From Ruminococcaceae bacterium BL-4 (GTDB lineage: Bacteria; Bacillota; Clostridia; Oscillospirales; Acutalibacteraceae): DNA of 64,000 nucleotides. Made by a program: the position numbers and the translations under genes. Positions 1 to 7,657 of the stretch are shown here, piece after piece. The stretch spans positions 806,001-870,000 of the forward strand of contig LR778134.1 of NCBI GenBank assembly GCA_902809935.1, read 5' to 3'. Each line of letters begins with the position of its first letter. Position 1 is the first letter of the stretch. The notes below the pieces were generated by a model. It was not told where the DNA came from. It did no database searches and worked only from the letters and a program-made list of their open reading frames with translations.

Positions 1-841
1 CGGTAAAGGATTTTTGTCCGCCAAAATAGGAAGCAACGTAGCTGGAATCCACACCACTCGAAAGGAAGCAGCCAACTTCTACATCGGCAATTCGATGCGT
101 TTGGACACTGTCTTCAAAGACATCTTCAATCATCTTGACTGCCTGTTCTTCAGTGATGGAATTGTCTTCCTCAAATTTTGGTTCCCAGTAGCGGGTCGTG
201 GTGACTTCTCCATCTTTATACCAAAGATAATGGCCGGGTAAAAGCACGGTAATTCCTTCAAACATGGTCTGAGGCGGCACGACATATTCAAAAGAAAGAT
301 AGCTGTCGAGCGCTTTAAGATTCAGTTTCTTTTCGAACCCCGGAAATTCCAGGATCGATTTAATTTCGCTGCCGTAAACAAGATGACCGTCGACCATCGC
401 ATAGTGCATTGGCTTAATGCCAAAGAAATCACGGGCCATAAAAAGACTTTTTTCTTTACGATTCCAGATCGCAAAGCAGAACATCCCGCGCAGCCGATCC
501 AAAACTTTTTCCTGCCACTCTTCAAAACCATGAAGAATGACTTCGGTATCGGTATGGGTGTAAAACTGATGGCCAAGACCGATCAATTCTTCGCGCAGTT
601 TCTGATAATTATAAATTTCACCGTTAAAGGTGATCACTAAGTTCTTGTCTTCGTTGTAAATCGGCTGGTCGCCGGTTGCGGCAATATCAATGATAGAGAG
701 ACGGCGGAATCCCATGCAAATGCCGTCATCTGTATAAACACCGCTGGAATCCGGTCCGCGGTGGGTGATTACATCGGTCATTTTCCCGATGACTTCATTA
801 TAATCAAGTACTTCTCCGGTAAAACCTGTCAATCCGCACAT
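1..841 (-). CDS. asnB: Asparagine synthase (glutamine-hydrolysing), N-terminal 280 residues
   Basis: Makes asparagine from aspartate, ATP and glutamine in the cytoplasm. The visible part begins MCGLTGF, so Cys2 becomes the N-terminal nucleophile of the class II glutaminase domain. HRGPDSSG, the RRLSIID segment and NGEIYNY follow as in all AsnB proteins. The start of the synthetase domain is reached with the PP-loop SSGVDSS near residue 267; the first Ser replaces the more common Gly. An AGGAGG sits 12 bases before the ATG. The rest of the gene lies beyond base 1, so the protein is truncated by the window and not by mutation. The next gene, on the same strand, ends only 31 bases upstream, so the two may be co-transcribed. 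Confidence 0.95.
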   Translation of the reverse strand, partial: MCGLTGFTGEVLDYNEVIGKMTDVITHRGPDSSGVYTDDGICMGFRRLSIIDIAATGDQPIYNEDKNLVITFNGEIYNYQKLREELIGLGHQFYTHTDTEVILHGFEEWQEKVLDRLRGMFCFAIWNRKEKSLFMARDFFGIKPMHYAMVDGHLVYGSEIKSILEFPGFEKKLNLKALDSYLSFEYVVPPQTMFEGITVLLPGHYLWYKDGEVTTTRYWEPKFEEDNSITEEQAVKMIEDVFEDSVQTHRIADVEVGCFLSSGVDSSYVASYFGGQKSFT

Positions 842-872
842 AAAATAAAAATCCTCCTAAAAAGAGATTTTA

Positions 873-1559
873 TCAATCGTTTGTTGATTCTTGATTGGAG
901 GAAGCAGCTTCCTCATTTTGGTAACGTTCCAAGATCTTTTCTGCCAGATGGTTGTCCACCTGAATAAAATCGTCCTTGGTTGATTCATAGCAAGAGTTGA
1001 CGATATGAAGAGCGGTTTTGTAAGTGTTCATGCTTACTGCACGCTTTAGGGGCTCTTCTTGTCCTTTGAGAAAAAACTGAAATCCAATCCGCTGATCTTT
1101 TGGGTCAGAAAAACAGAATAATCCCTTTTCAACCGGCTTTTGGTATTTCTTTTCTGCAGCTGTTTTCATGCCTGCCTTGACAACTTCAATGGCGATGTCA
1201 TCCAGGCCGCTTTCAAAAATCAGAATTTTTTCCTTCATCTGCTGTAAAGTTGTAACGGACCGTTTACTGAGTTCCGAAAGCTGTGGAAACTGAGAAGCGA
1301 CTTTTACATCTTTTAAAGATTTTTCCTCTTTTTCGGGGACTAAATAAACCATTAAATAATGAGAAATATCATGATAGAGGCACGGATACACAAATTCCGC
1401 CGAAAATCCACAGTGAGTGCAGTTCCAGTCGAAAAGGGTTTCGTCCATAATCTTTTTGCGAAGTTCTTCGTCATCCGAGCGAATACTCTGAAACATTCCG
1501 ATGGAATCAGATTTTCCGCAGGAAGGGCAGGTGATTTCTTTTGTTATTTTTGTCGACAT
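873..1559 (-). CDS. CpXC domain protein
   Basis: A 228-residue protein with an N-terminal zinc-ribbon-like CpXC domain: CPSCGKSD near residues 11-18 and a second pair, CTHCGF, near 47-52. Between and after these lies the hydrophobic and aromatic stretch typical of the family (YPCLYHDISHYLMVYLVP). The C-terminal two thirds are mixed helix with no recognised motif. The biochemical role of CpXC proteins is not established; the four cysteines suggest a structural zinc. A plausible promoter for it lies at 1614-1642. The gene is divergent from the one at 1757 and reads towards asnB. Confidence 0.8.
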   Translation of the reverse strand: MSTKITKEITCPSCGKSDSIGMFQSIRSDDEELRKKIMDETLFDWNCTHCGFSAEFVYPCLYHDISHYLMVYLVPEKEEKSLKDVKVASQFPQLSELSKRSVTTLQQMKEKILIFESGLDDIAIEVVKAGMKTAAEKKYQKPVEKGLFCFSDPKDQRIGFQFFLKGQEEPLKRAVSMNTYKTALHIVNSCYESTKDDFIQVDNHLAEKILERYQNEEAASSNQESTND

Positions 1560-1613
1560 CTTTTTACACCCCCATAAGGAAAAAAATCGATTTTTTTCAA
1601 GAAGTTATCGTTT

Positions 1614-1642
1614 ATTATAACACAAAATCTGTGCTTTGCCTA
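1614..1642 (-). promoter_or_regulatory. Predicted promoter of the CpXC gene
   Basis: On the minus strand a TATAAT -10 (1614-1619) is preceded by 17 bases and a TAGGCA -35 (1637-1642, four of six consensus bases). It is the only good sigma-A-like match upstream of the minus-strand gene at 1559. A second TATAAT on the plus strand at 1682-1687 may serve the divergent gene, but its -35 is poor. Confidence 0.45.
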
Positions 1643-1756
1643 CTTTCAGAAAAAATACTGTTATTTTTATTAAAAATGCGATATAATAAAGCCAGAAAAT
1701 CGTATTAAAAGAAAATCCCGCACAAAAGCTTAAAAGTGCGGCAGGGAGGTATTTCA

Positions 1757-2290
1757 ATGGATGTATTGAACGAATTCGGAAAAGCTTTGTCCTATGCAGG
1801 GAAAACGATTTCCAGTGCAGTTGATTCCATGATCGAAACAAACCGCCGAAAAGCAATGATTAGTCGGATACGAGTTGTGATTCGAAATGAGCGGGAAAAT
1901 ACCGAACGTACCTATGCTGCTCTTGGAAAATATTATTTTGAGCATCTTCGCGATCCGGAAAACGGAAATACCGAGCAACTTTGTCGAGCTGTAGAAGAGA
2001 GTGAAGCCCGCTTAAAACGTGCTTTTGATAAGCTGGATGCACTGCGCGAAGAGTTTGCAAAAGCAGATGAAGAGGATGTTTGCGCCGGATGCGAGAAAGA
2101 CTCTTGCCAAGACTGCGAATATTATGCAAATGAAGATATTCCGGTGGACCCGGCAGAGGTATCGGAAGAAGCTGCCGAAGAGGCAGCTGAAGAAGCTGCG
2201 GAGGAAGCGCCGGAAGCGGAAAGTGTCCCTGCAGAAGCAGAGAAAAATAAAGATGAAGTACAGAAGGATTCGGAGGAGCCGAAAGCGTGA
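1757..2290 (+). CDS. Hypothetical protein with Cys cluster and Glu/Ala-rich tail
   Basis: Not recognised. The start is the ATG at 1757, seven bases after GGGAGG; a GTG further upstream would place the ribosome site inside the gene. The 177-residue product begins with MDVLNEFGKALSYAGKTISS, then a long charged helical region likely to form a coiled coil (about residues 28-105). A compact cysteine cluster follows (CAGCEKDSCQDCEYY, about 110-125), able to bind a metal, and then a very acidic low-complexity tail built of EEAAEEA repeats. There is no signal peptide or membrane segment. Its stop codon overlaps the GTG start of mnmA, so the two are translationally coupled. A link to tRNA thiolation or sulfur handling is possible but is inference from position only. 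Confidence 0.75.
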   Translation: MDVLNEFGKALSYAGKTISSAVDSMIETNRRKAMISRIRVVIRNERENTERTYAALGKYYFEHLRDPENGNTEQLCRAVEESEARLKRAFDKLDALREEFAKADEEDVCAGCEKDSCQDCEYYANEDIPVDPAEVSEEAAEEAAEEAAEEAPEAESVPAEAEKNKDEVQKDSEEPKA

Positions 2291-3372
2291 ACCGAAAAGT
2301 TTTACTGGGGATGAGCGGCGGCGTGGACAGCAGCGTTGCCGCTCTTTTATTGCAAAAAGAAGGTTGGGAAGTAATCGGCTGCACTATGCGCCTGCATATT
2401 GATCCGCCGGACGCACCCCCACGCGAAGGTGGGTGCTGTTCGTTTCGTGATGTGCAGGATGCTAGAATGGTTTGCTATCAGCTTGGAATTGATCATTTGG
2501 TCTTTAATTTTACGGAGCTCTTCACCAAAACTGTGATCGAAAATTTTGCTTCAGAATATGAAAATGGACGCACACCGAATCCTTGCATTCGCTGCAATCG
2601 TTTTTTGAAGATGGGGGCAATGCTTCAGCGAGCAAGAGAGCTTGGAATCGACCATATCGCAACCGGACATTATGCGTTGACGGGGGAACTGGAAAATGGC
2701 CGCTATTATTTAAAAGCGGCACCGACAGATAAAGATCAGAGCTATGTGCTTTATTGCCTGGAACAAGGGCAGCTGCAGCATTTGCTTTTGCCGCTGGGGA
2801 ATTACACGAAACCGCAGATTCGGACGATTGCTGAAGAAGCAGGGCTCCGGGTGGCACATAAGCCGGATAGCCAGGAGATCTGTTTTGTAGAAGATAATGA
2901 CTATCACGCATTTTTAAAACGATACCGCGGGCATGATTCTCAACCCGGAGATTTTATTGACCACGAAGGGAATGTCCTTGGGCGCCATCTTGGGCTGACT
3001 CATTATACGGTAGGGCAGCGCAAAGGGTTGGGAATTTCGTTTGGACAGCCGATGTATGTCGATGCGCTGATTCCTTCGAAAAACCAGATCGTTTTAGGGC
3101 CGGAGGGCACCCAGTATCGTTTGTTTACGTATGCGTCGGAGGTCAATTGGGTTTCGATTGAGAAACCACAAGAATCCGTTCACGCACAGGTGAAGATTCG
3201 CTATCAGGCGCGCCCTGCGGGAGCCACGATTACGCCGCAGGAGAATGATATCGTTCGGGTGGATTTTGATGAACCTCAGCGTGCAGTGACCCCGGGACAA
3301 GCCGTTGTATTTTACGATTCCGAGGGCTTCGTTTTGGGCGGAGGACTTATCTTTTATCCGGATGAAAAATAA
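2287..3372 (+). CDS. mnmA: tRNA-specific 2-thiouridylase MnmA
   Basis: Installs the 2-thio group on U34 of Lys, Glu and Gln tRNAs, using ATP and sulfur relayed from a cysteine desulfurase. The 361-residue length is usual. The PP-loop GMSGGVDSS is at residues 8-16. The catalytic Cys100 sits in NPCIRCN and the second active Cys199 in SQEICF. ATGHYA and the KDQSYVLYCL signature are present, and the C-terminal beta-barrel ends with GQAVVFYDSEGFVLGGG. Translation starts at GTG 2287, overlapping the TGA of the preceding unknown gene by three bases. A strong hairpin terminator follows. Confidence 0.96.
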   Translation: MNRKVLLGMSGGVDSSVAALLLQKEGWEVIGCTMRLHIDPPDAPPREGGCCSFRDVQDARMVCYQLGIDHLVFNFTELFTKTVIENFASEYENGRTPNPCIRCNRFLKMGAMLQRARELGIDHIATGHYALTGELENGRYYLKAAPTDKDQSYVLYCLEQGQLQHLLLPLGNYTKPQIRTIAEEAGLRVAHKPDSQEICFVEDNDYHAFLKRYRGHDSQPGDFIDHEGNVLGRHLGLTHYTVGQRKGLGISFGQPMYVDALIPSKNQIVLGPEGTQYRLFTYASEVNWVSIEKPQESVHAQVKIRYQARPAGATITPQENDIVRVDFDEPQRAVTPGQAVVFYDSEGFVLGGGLIFYPDEK

Positions 3373-3386
3373 TTCATTATGATTAA

Positions 3387-3433
3387 AAAACCCATTTGCG
3401 AAATTACTTTTCGCAAATGGGTTTTGATTTTTT
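3387..3433. terminator. Bidirectional terminator between mnmA and rsmI
   Basis: A perfect 17-bp stem (3387-3403 with 3409-3425) and five-base loop separates the convergent mnmA and rsmI genes. A T-rich run follows on the plus side (to 3433), and an A-run on the left gives a U-tract for minus-strand transcripts, so it can serve both genes. Confidence 0.9.
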
Positions 3434-3441
3434 AGTCCATT

Positions 3442-4272
3442 TTATACTTCTTTTGTTAGCTTCTCGTAAAGTTCGTTGCGGTGAAGACCAGTTTTATGTG
3501 CAACCTCTTTTGCTGCCGCACTTTGAGAAGACCCTTTTTCCATCAAGGCTCTTGCCATCCGAATTCCCTCGTCCAGCGTAATTTTTGTTTCCTTTTTTGG
3601 GGCAGCTCCGCCGATAACCAAAACAAATTCTCCGCGAGGCGGGGTCTCTTCATAGTGAGGGATTGCTTCTTTGAGCGTTGTTCGCAATACTTCTTCGTGA
3701 ATTTTGGTCAGTTCCCGCACAAGAGCGATCGGCCGGTCGCCCCAACAGGCGTACATGTCCTGCAAAGTGGCAATAAGTTTGTGCGGCGCTTCATAAAAGA
3801 CCATGGTTCGTGTTTCATTTTGGACTTCTTCGAGGTGATCGCGGCGGCTTTTTTTGTTGACGCTTAAAAAGCCTTCGAATGTAAAACGCCCAGTTGGAAA
3901 ACCGGATACTGCTAATGCGGTGACGACAGCGCTGGGCCCTGGAACAGCGAAAACTTCAATTCCATGTTCGGCGGCCTGCTTCACCAGAAGCTCACCGGGA
4001 TCGCTGATTGCGGGCATGCCGGCATCGCTTACCAGCGCACAGTTTTCTCCTGTTTCAATTCGATTCAGGACAATTTCTCCACGCTCATATTTGTTGTGTT
4101 CAAAATAGCTGATCATAGGTTTTTTGATTCCAAAATGATTGAGCAAATGCAGCGTGACTCGCGTATCCTCGGCAGCGATAAAGTCAACGGACGAAAGGAT
4201 CTCCACTGCGCGCGGGGAAAAATCGCCCAGATTTCCGATTGGGGTACCTACAATATATAAAACTCCGCTCAT
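3442..4272 (-). CDS. rsmI: 16S rRNA (cytidine(1402)-2'-O)-methyltransferase RsmI
   Basis: Methylates the 2'-OH of C1402 in 16S rRNA using S-adenosylmethionine. The start is the ATG at 4272 (MSGVLYIVGTPIGNLGD), preceded by AGGAGG; longer readings upstream lie inside the methyltransferase gene. The tetrapyrrole-methylase fold is marked by VGTPIGNLGD, AAEDTR, SDAGMPAISDPG and VPGPSAVVTALAVSG. The product is 276 residues, normal for the family. The ATG overlaps the TGA of the upstream trmN6-like gene (ATGA). That order matches the end of the Bacillus yaaQ-yabC operon, except that the small GIY-YIG gene is absent. Confidence 0.95.
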   Translation of the reverse strand: MSGVLYIVGTPIGNLGDFSPRAVEILSSVDFIAAEDTRVTLHLLNHFGIKKPMISYFEHNKYERGEIVLNRIETGENCALVSDAGMPAISDPGELLVKQAAEHGIEVFAVPGPSAVVTALAVSGFPTGRFTFEGFLSVNKKSRRDHLEEVQNETRTMVFYEAPHKLIATLQDMYACWGDRPIALVRELTKIHEEVLRTTLKEAIPHYEETPPRGEFVLVIGGAAPKKETKITLDEGIRMARALMEKGSSQSAAAKEVAHKTGLHRNELYEKLTKEV

Positions 4273-5078
4273 ACGGAACCTCCTTGTTGTTTTAAAGATG
4301 CTGCCGGATTTTCCGAAAGGCTGCTTTTGTTTTTGTAATCGCCGTAAATTTTGAGCATTTCCGGAGAACAGCTTCCGTTTTCTGTTTCCAAAATTAGAGT
4401 GGGGAGAAGTTCCATACCGGAATTTCCACCACGTCGGGATTCCAATAAAAATAAAAACGGTTGATTTTGCACACGATGCTGTACAAGGCGCATTTTTTTG
4501 GGCTCTAATCCAACGCTTTGCAAAACGGAAAAAGATTCTGCAAGGCGCCGCGGGGGAAGACAGCAGCAAAAACACCCACCCCAGCGCAAAAGACGAGCAG
4601 CAGCAGAAGCAACTTCTCGAAAGGTACAGCCTGTTTCGTGACGGGCAGAGGTCTTTGCTTGGATTTGATTGTGCTGCCCCGCATCTGTCGGCTGATAAGG
4701 TGGATTACAGGCGACAAGATCAAGATTGAGCGGAAGAGGGAGATCTTTCGCGGGAAGTTCCAAAATTTTGCGCAGGTCCAGTGAAAGAACGCTCATCTCG
4801 GAAAAATGATTAAGAGCGGCACTGCGTCTTGCCTGAGAACAGGCGTCTTCCTGGAAATCGATCGCCCAAACTTTTTTGGGAGCACTTTTTTGACACCAGA
4901 TGAGAGAAATCAACCCGCAGCCGGTGCCAAATTCTGCGCAGCGAGACCCTTTTTTTGGCATGGAAAAATCTGCGAGCAGGATAGTATCCGTGCTGAAGTG
5001 ATGAACATCGCTCACAATCACTTGATTTCCGATTCCAAAAGGTTCCAGCTTTTCGCCGGGCAGCAGGATGGGATCCAT
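4269..5078 (-). CDS. tRNA1(Val) (adenine(37)-N6)-methyltransferase-like protein
   Basis: Class I SAM-dependent methyltransferase of the TrmN6/YfiC/YabB type, 269 residues, starting at ATG 5078 behind GGAGG. The N-terminus reads QVIVSDVHHFSTDTILLADF. The SAM-binding motif I is AEFGTGCGLISL. The amino-methylating catalytic motif NPPY is present in ACNPPYQP, followed by a conserved RHETGCTF-type segment. Family members methylate an exocyclic amino group of adenine in tRNA. It lies between a ferredoxin gene and rsmI in one operon. The exact tRNA target in this organism is unproven. Confidence 0.85.
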   Translation of the reverse strand: MDPILLPGEKLEPFGIGNQVIVSDVHHFSTDTILLADFSMPKKGSRCAEFGTGCGLISLIWCQKSAPKKVWAIDFQEDACSQARRSAALNHFSEMSVLSLDLRKILELPAKDLPLPLNLDLVACNPPYQPTDAGQHNQIQAKTSARHETGCTFREVASAAARLLRWGGCFCCCLPPRRLAESFSVLQSVGLEPKKMRLVQHRVQNQPFLFLLESRRGGNSGMELLPTLILETENGSCSPEMLKIYGDYKNKSSLSENPAASLKQQGGSV

Positions 5079-5172
5079 AAGAAACCTCCGTATAAAATAT
5101 TTGAGGCGGGGCTTATTTCGCTCCGCCTCAAAAAATTCTGTTGAAAGACTTAACCCGAAAAATCTCGGGAAA

Positions 5173-5343
5173 TTAGCCTTCCTCGATTGCACCAACAGGG
5201 CATGCGCCAGCGCAGGAACCACAGGAAATGCAGGTACCTTCGTCAATAACGAACTGGCCGTCGCCCTCAGAGATCGCTCCGACCGGGCACTGACCAGCGC
5301 AGGTGCCGCAGGAAATGCAAGCGTCCGTAATTTTATATGCCAT
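5173..5343 (-). CDS. 2[4Fe-4S] ferredoxin
   Basis: A 56-residue clostridial-type ferredoxin with start ATG 5343 behind GGAGG. Two cluster-binding motifs are seen, CISCGTCAGQCPVGAI and CISCGSCAGACPVGAI, separated by a short loop. It carries low-potential electrons, for example between the pyruvate and 2-oxoacid oxidoreductases encoded elsewhere in this window and hydrogenase or Rnf-type partners. It sits inside the ricT-trmN6-rsmI operon, an unusual address for such a gene; in Bacillus the replication regulator yabA is found near here. Confidence 0.95.
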   Translation of the reverse strand: MAYKITDACISCGTCAGQCPVGAISEGDGQFVIDEGTCISCGSCAGACPVGAIEEG

Positions 5344-5465
5344 TGGGATCCACCTCCAATTCAATTCTAAATTAGTTTTATTCTACCATACATTTCTAAA
5401 AAAGCAAGGTACAATACATGAATTAGCAAAAATTTAACAAAAAGCGTGGGCTTTTGCCCTCTTGG

Positions 5466-6347
5466 TTATTCGTCTTTTTGGGGGGTAGAATCTCCTTTTG
5501 ATGGGTTCTTTTTTTGCTTTTGGCGGGGGAGCGGCGGGCGCAGCATTTTACAGCTTTTCACAGAGTATCCCACCGAAGCCGCGTCCGCAGCAGCAGAATC
5601 AAGATGAACCTGTAAGATACCAGAGAGAAGGTTTACTCCGGTAACCATTCCGCGTCCATCCGGTGTTGCGACCAAACTTCCCTGAGCGGGGGTGGAACGA
5701 AGAAGATCCTCATAGGCTTCCTGCTCATACTTTAAGCAGCACATCAGTCTGCCGCAGGTCCCACTGATTTTGGTGGGGTTTAAAGAAAGTCCCTGCTCTT
5801 TTGCCATCTTGATGGAAACCGGCTGAAATCCATCGAGAAATTGGCTGCAGCAGAATGGTCTGCCGCAAATTCCGAGGCCGCCTAACATTTTGGCTTCGTC
5901 ACGGACGCCAATTTGTCTCAATTCAATCCGCGTCCGGAAAACACTCGCGAGATCTTTGACAAGTTCACGAAAATCCACCCGGCCGTCTGCAGTAAAATAG
6001 AAGAGAATTTTGCTGTTATCAAAAGTATATTCAACGTCGACCAATTTCATTTCAAGATTATGAGCAGCAATTTTTTTCTCACAAATCCCGAAAGCAACCT
6101 TTTCTTTTTGGTGGTTTTCTTCCTGATGTTCAAGATCCTCTTTTGTGGCGATACGAATCAGTTTTTTAAGCGGCTGAACCACATGGGAATCCTCTATATG
6201 CCGGTTTTCCATGGCGACTTCCCCGCATTCGGTGCAGCGGGTAGTTTCTACGACTGCCATGTCTCCAAGATGGACAATTTGTCCGTCTGGATCAAAATAA
6301 TAAATTTTGCCCTGATTTTTAAAACGAATGCCAATTACTTCGGCCAT
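5466..6347 (-). CDS. ricT: PSP1-domain protein RicT (YaaT)
   Basis: RicT acts with RicA and RicF in an iron-sulfur complex that stimulates RNase Y-dependent mRNA maturation in Bacillus. The 293-residue product starts at ATG 6347 behind AAGGAG. It has the family marks: an N-terminal barrel (MAEVIGIRFKNQGKIYYFDP), then the PSP1 core with FTADGRVDFRELVKDLA and the cysteine motifs CGRPFCCSQFL and CGRLMCCLKYE, which are thought to help bind clusters. The tail is Lys/Pro/Gln-rich. It lies between holB and the ferredoxin, as in other Firmicutes apart from the ferredoxin. Confidence 0.93.
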   Translation of the reverse strand: MAEVIGIRFKNQGKIYYFDPDGQIVHLGDMAVVETTRCTECGEVAMENRHIEDSHVVQPLKKLIRIATKEDLEHQEENHQKEKVAFGICEKKIAAHNLEMKLVDVEYTFDNSKILFYFTADGRVDFRELVKDLASVFRTRIELRQIGVRDEAKMLGGLGICGRPFCCSQFLDGFQPVSIKMAKEQGLSLNPTKISGTCGRLMCCLKYEQEAYEDLLRSTPAQGSLVATPDGRGMVTGVNLLSGILQVHLDSAAADAASVGYSVKSCKMLRPPLPRQKQKKNPSKGDSTPQKDE

Positions 6348-6416
6348 AAATTCTCCTTTTTCCGGCTATCACCGGAGATAATTTCTAAAAATTATTTTCT
6401 GCTGAGTTACTCAATT

Positions 6417-7271
6417 TCATTCTTCCCCAGAAAAAATCAAAGAAGCAAAATGAGTCAATAGCAGAGGAACATTTGCATTGCGGTGCAGTGCATTTTGTTC
6501 TTCCTGTGCAATGCGAACAAAAGAGAACAGCTTTGCCTTTGTCAACCCTTTAGAGAGAAGCTTTGCGCTTTCCATATCACAGAGCGGTTTTCCGCCGCAT
6601 CTGAGGATTAAAGCATCCCGAAAAAGCAGGATCATATCATGAAAAATGGTATCTGTATGGGGTTTATCTCGAAAAAGCTGCGCACATTCGCACAAAAATC
6701 CAAATTCATCGCCATGACAGATCTTTTCACAAAGTGTTTTACTTAATGAATCCGGCTGGGAAATTTTTGTTTCCAGACGGAAAGTCTGTACGCGGGAACG
6801 AATAGTGGGCAAAAGTGCAGAAGCATTTTCTGCAGTCAGAAAGAACTGGACCGCAGAAAACGGTTCTTCCAGCGTTTTTAAAAGCGCGTTTTGTGCTTGC
6901 TCGCTGAGATTTTGGGCATCTGCCAGAATATAGACTTTGCAGGCAGCCTCGTTAGGACGAATTGCAGCATCAGAGCGCAGGAATGTAATGGATTCTTTGT
7001 GAAATGACCGCGCACCGCCTTCTCCTGAGAGCAGAGAAATATCCGGGTGGCAGTCCAAAAGTGCTTTTTTGCATCCGGCACAGTGGCCGCATGGACGCGC
7101 AGTATCATCCGTGCAGACACAGGCAGCAGAGAGCAGCTTTGCAATTGGCAGGGTAGAATCCGAGGTTCCCTCTAAAAGGACTGCATGAGGGAATCGGCCG
7201 TTTTCAAAAGCATCTTCTAAATCCTGCCGAAACCTTTGGGAACCGATGCTTTCCGGAAGAAGCAGTTTCAT
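6417..7271 (-). CDS. holB: DNA polymerase III delta' subunit
   Basis: Clamp-loader subunit that helps load the sliding clamp. The 284-residue product has the AAA+ layout: GSQRFRQDLEDAFENGRFPHAVLLEG at the start, a cysteine cluster (CVCTDDTARPCGHCAGCK) forming the usual zinc site, then YILADAQNLSEQAQNALLKT with the sensor-region LLKTLEEP, and SRVQTFRL. The nucleotide-binding Walker A is degenerate, as is normal for delta'. It starts ten bases after the darA stop codon and has only a weak ribosome site, suggesting translational coupling. Confidence 0.92.
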   Translation of the reverse strand: MKLLLPESIGSQRFRQDLEDAFENGRFPHAVLLEGTSDSTLPIAKLLSAACVCTDDTARPCGHCAGCKKALLDCHPDISLLSGEGGARSFHKESITFLRSDAAIRPNEAACKVYILADAQNLSEQAQNALLKTLEEPFSAVQFFLTAENASALLPTIRSRVQTFRLETKISQPDSLSKTLCEKICHGDEFGFLCECAQLFRDKPHTDTIFHDMILLFRDALILRCGGKPLCDMESAKLLSKGLTKAKLFSFVRIAQEEQNALHRNANVPLLLTHFASLIFSGEE

Positions 7272-7280
7272 AAAGGCTGC

Positions 7281-7604
7281 TCAGACCTTTTGAAAGCGGT
7301 CGACATCGAGCACAAAGACGGTTGCACCGCCAACTGTAACCTCGATGGGGAAGGAAGAGTACATACCAACGTCCATCGTGGTGGCGCTGGGAACAAGCTG
7401 CGTGCGGCGGCTGCTCTGAGAAGCAATCAGTTTGATCACGTGATCAACTTTATCGTCGTCTGTACCAATCATAAGAGTGGTATTTCCCGCTTTTAAGAAT
7501 CCGCCGGTTGTCGAGAGCTTTGTTACCTGAAAGCGCTCTTTGGTTAGACTGCGGTTTACTGCAGGGGCGTCGTCATTGCTCACAATAGCCAGAATCAGTT
7601 TCAT
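7281..7604 (-). CDS. darA: Cyclic-di-AMP receptor DarA (PII-like)
   Basis: A 107-residue PII-like signal protein (YaaQ/PstA/DarA) that binds cyclic di-AMP. It begins MKLILAIVSNDDAPAVNRSL, then FQVTKLSTTGGFLKAGNTTLMIG with the conserved TTGGFL loop, and ends with the barrel strand EVTVGGATVFVLDV. The start at 7604 follows GGAGGG. It sits in its usual Firmicutes place upstream of holB, although tmk and yaaR, which surround it in Bacillus, are missing. The downstream partner of DarA is not known. Confidence 0.93.
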   Translation of the reverse strand: MKLILAIVSNDDAPAVNRSLTKERFQVTKLSTTGGFLKAGNTTLMIGTDDDKVDHVIKLIASQSSRRTQLVPSATTMDVGMYSSFPIEVTVGGATVFVLDVDRFQKV

Positions 7605-7657
7605 TTAAAATACCCTCCGTATCTCTCTGAAAAATTATGTTAAAAAATCTAGTAATA

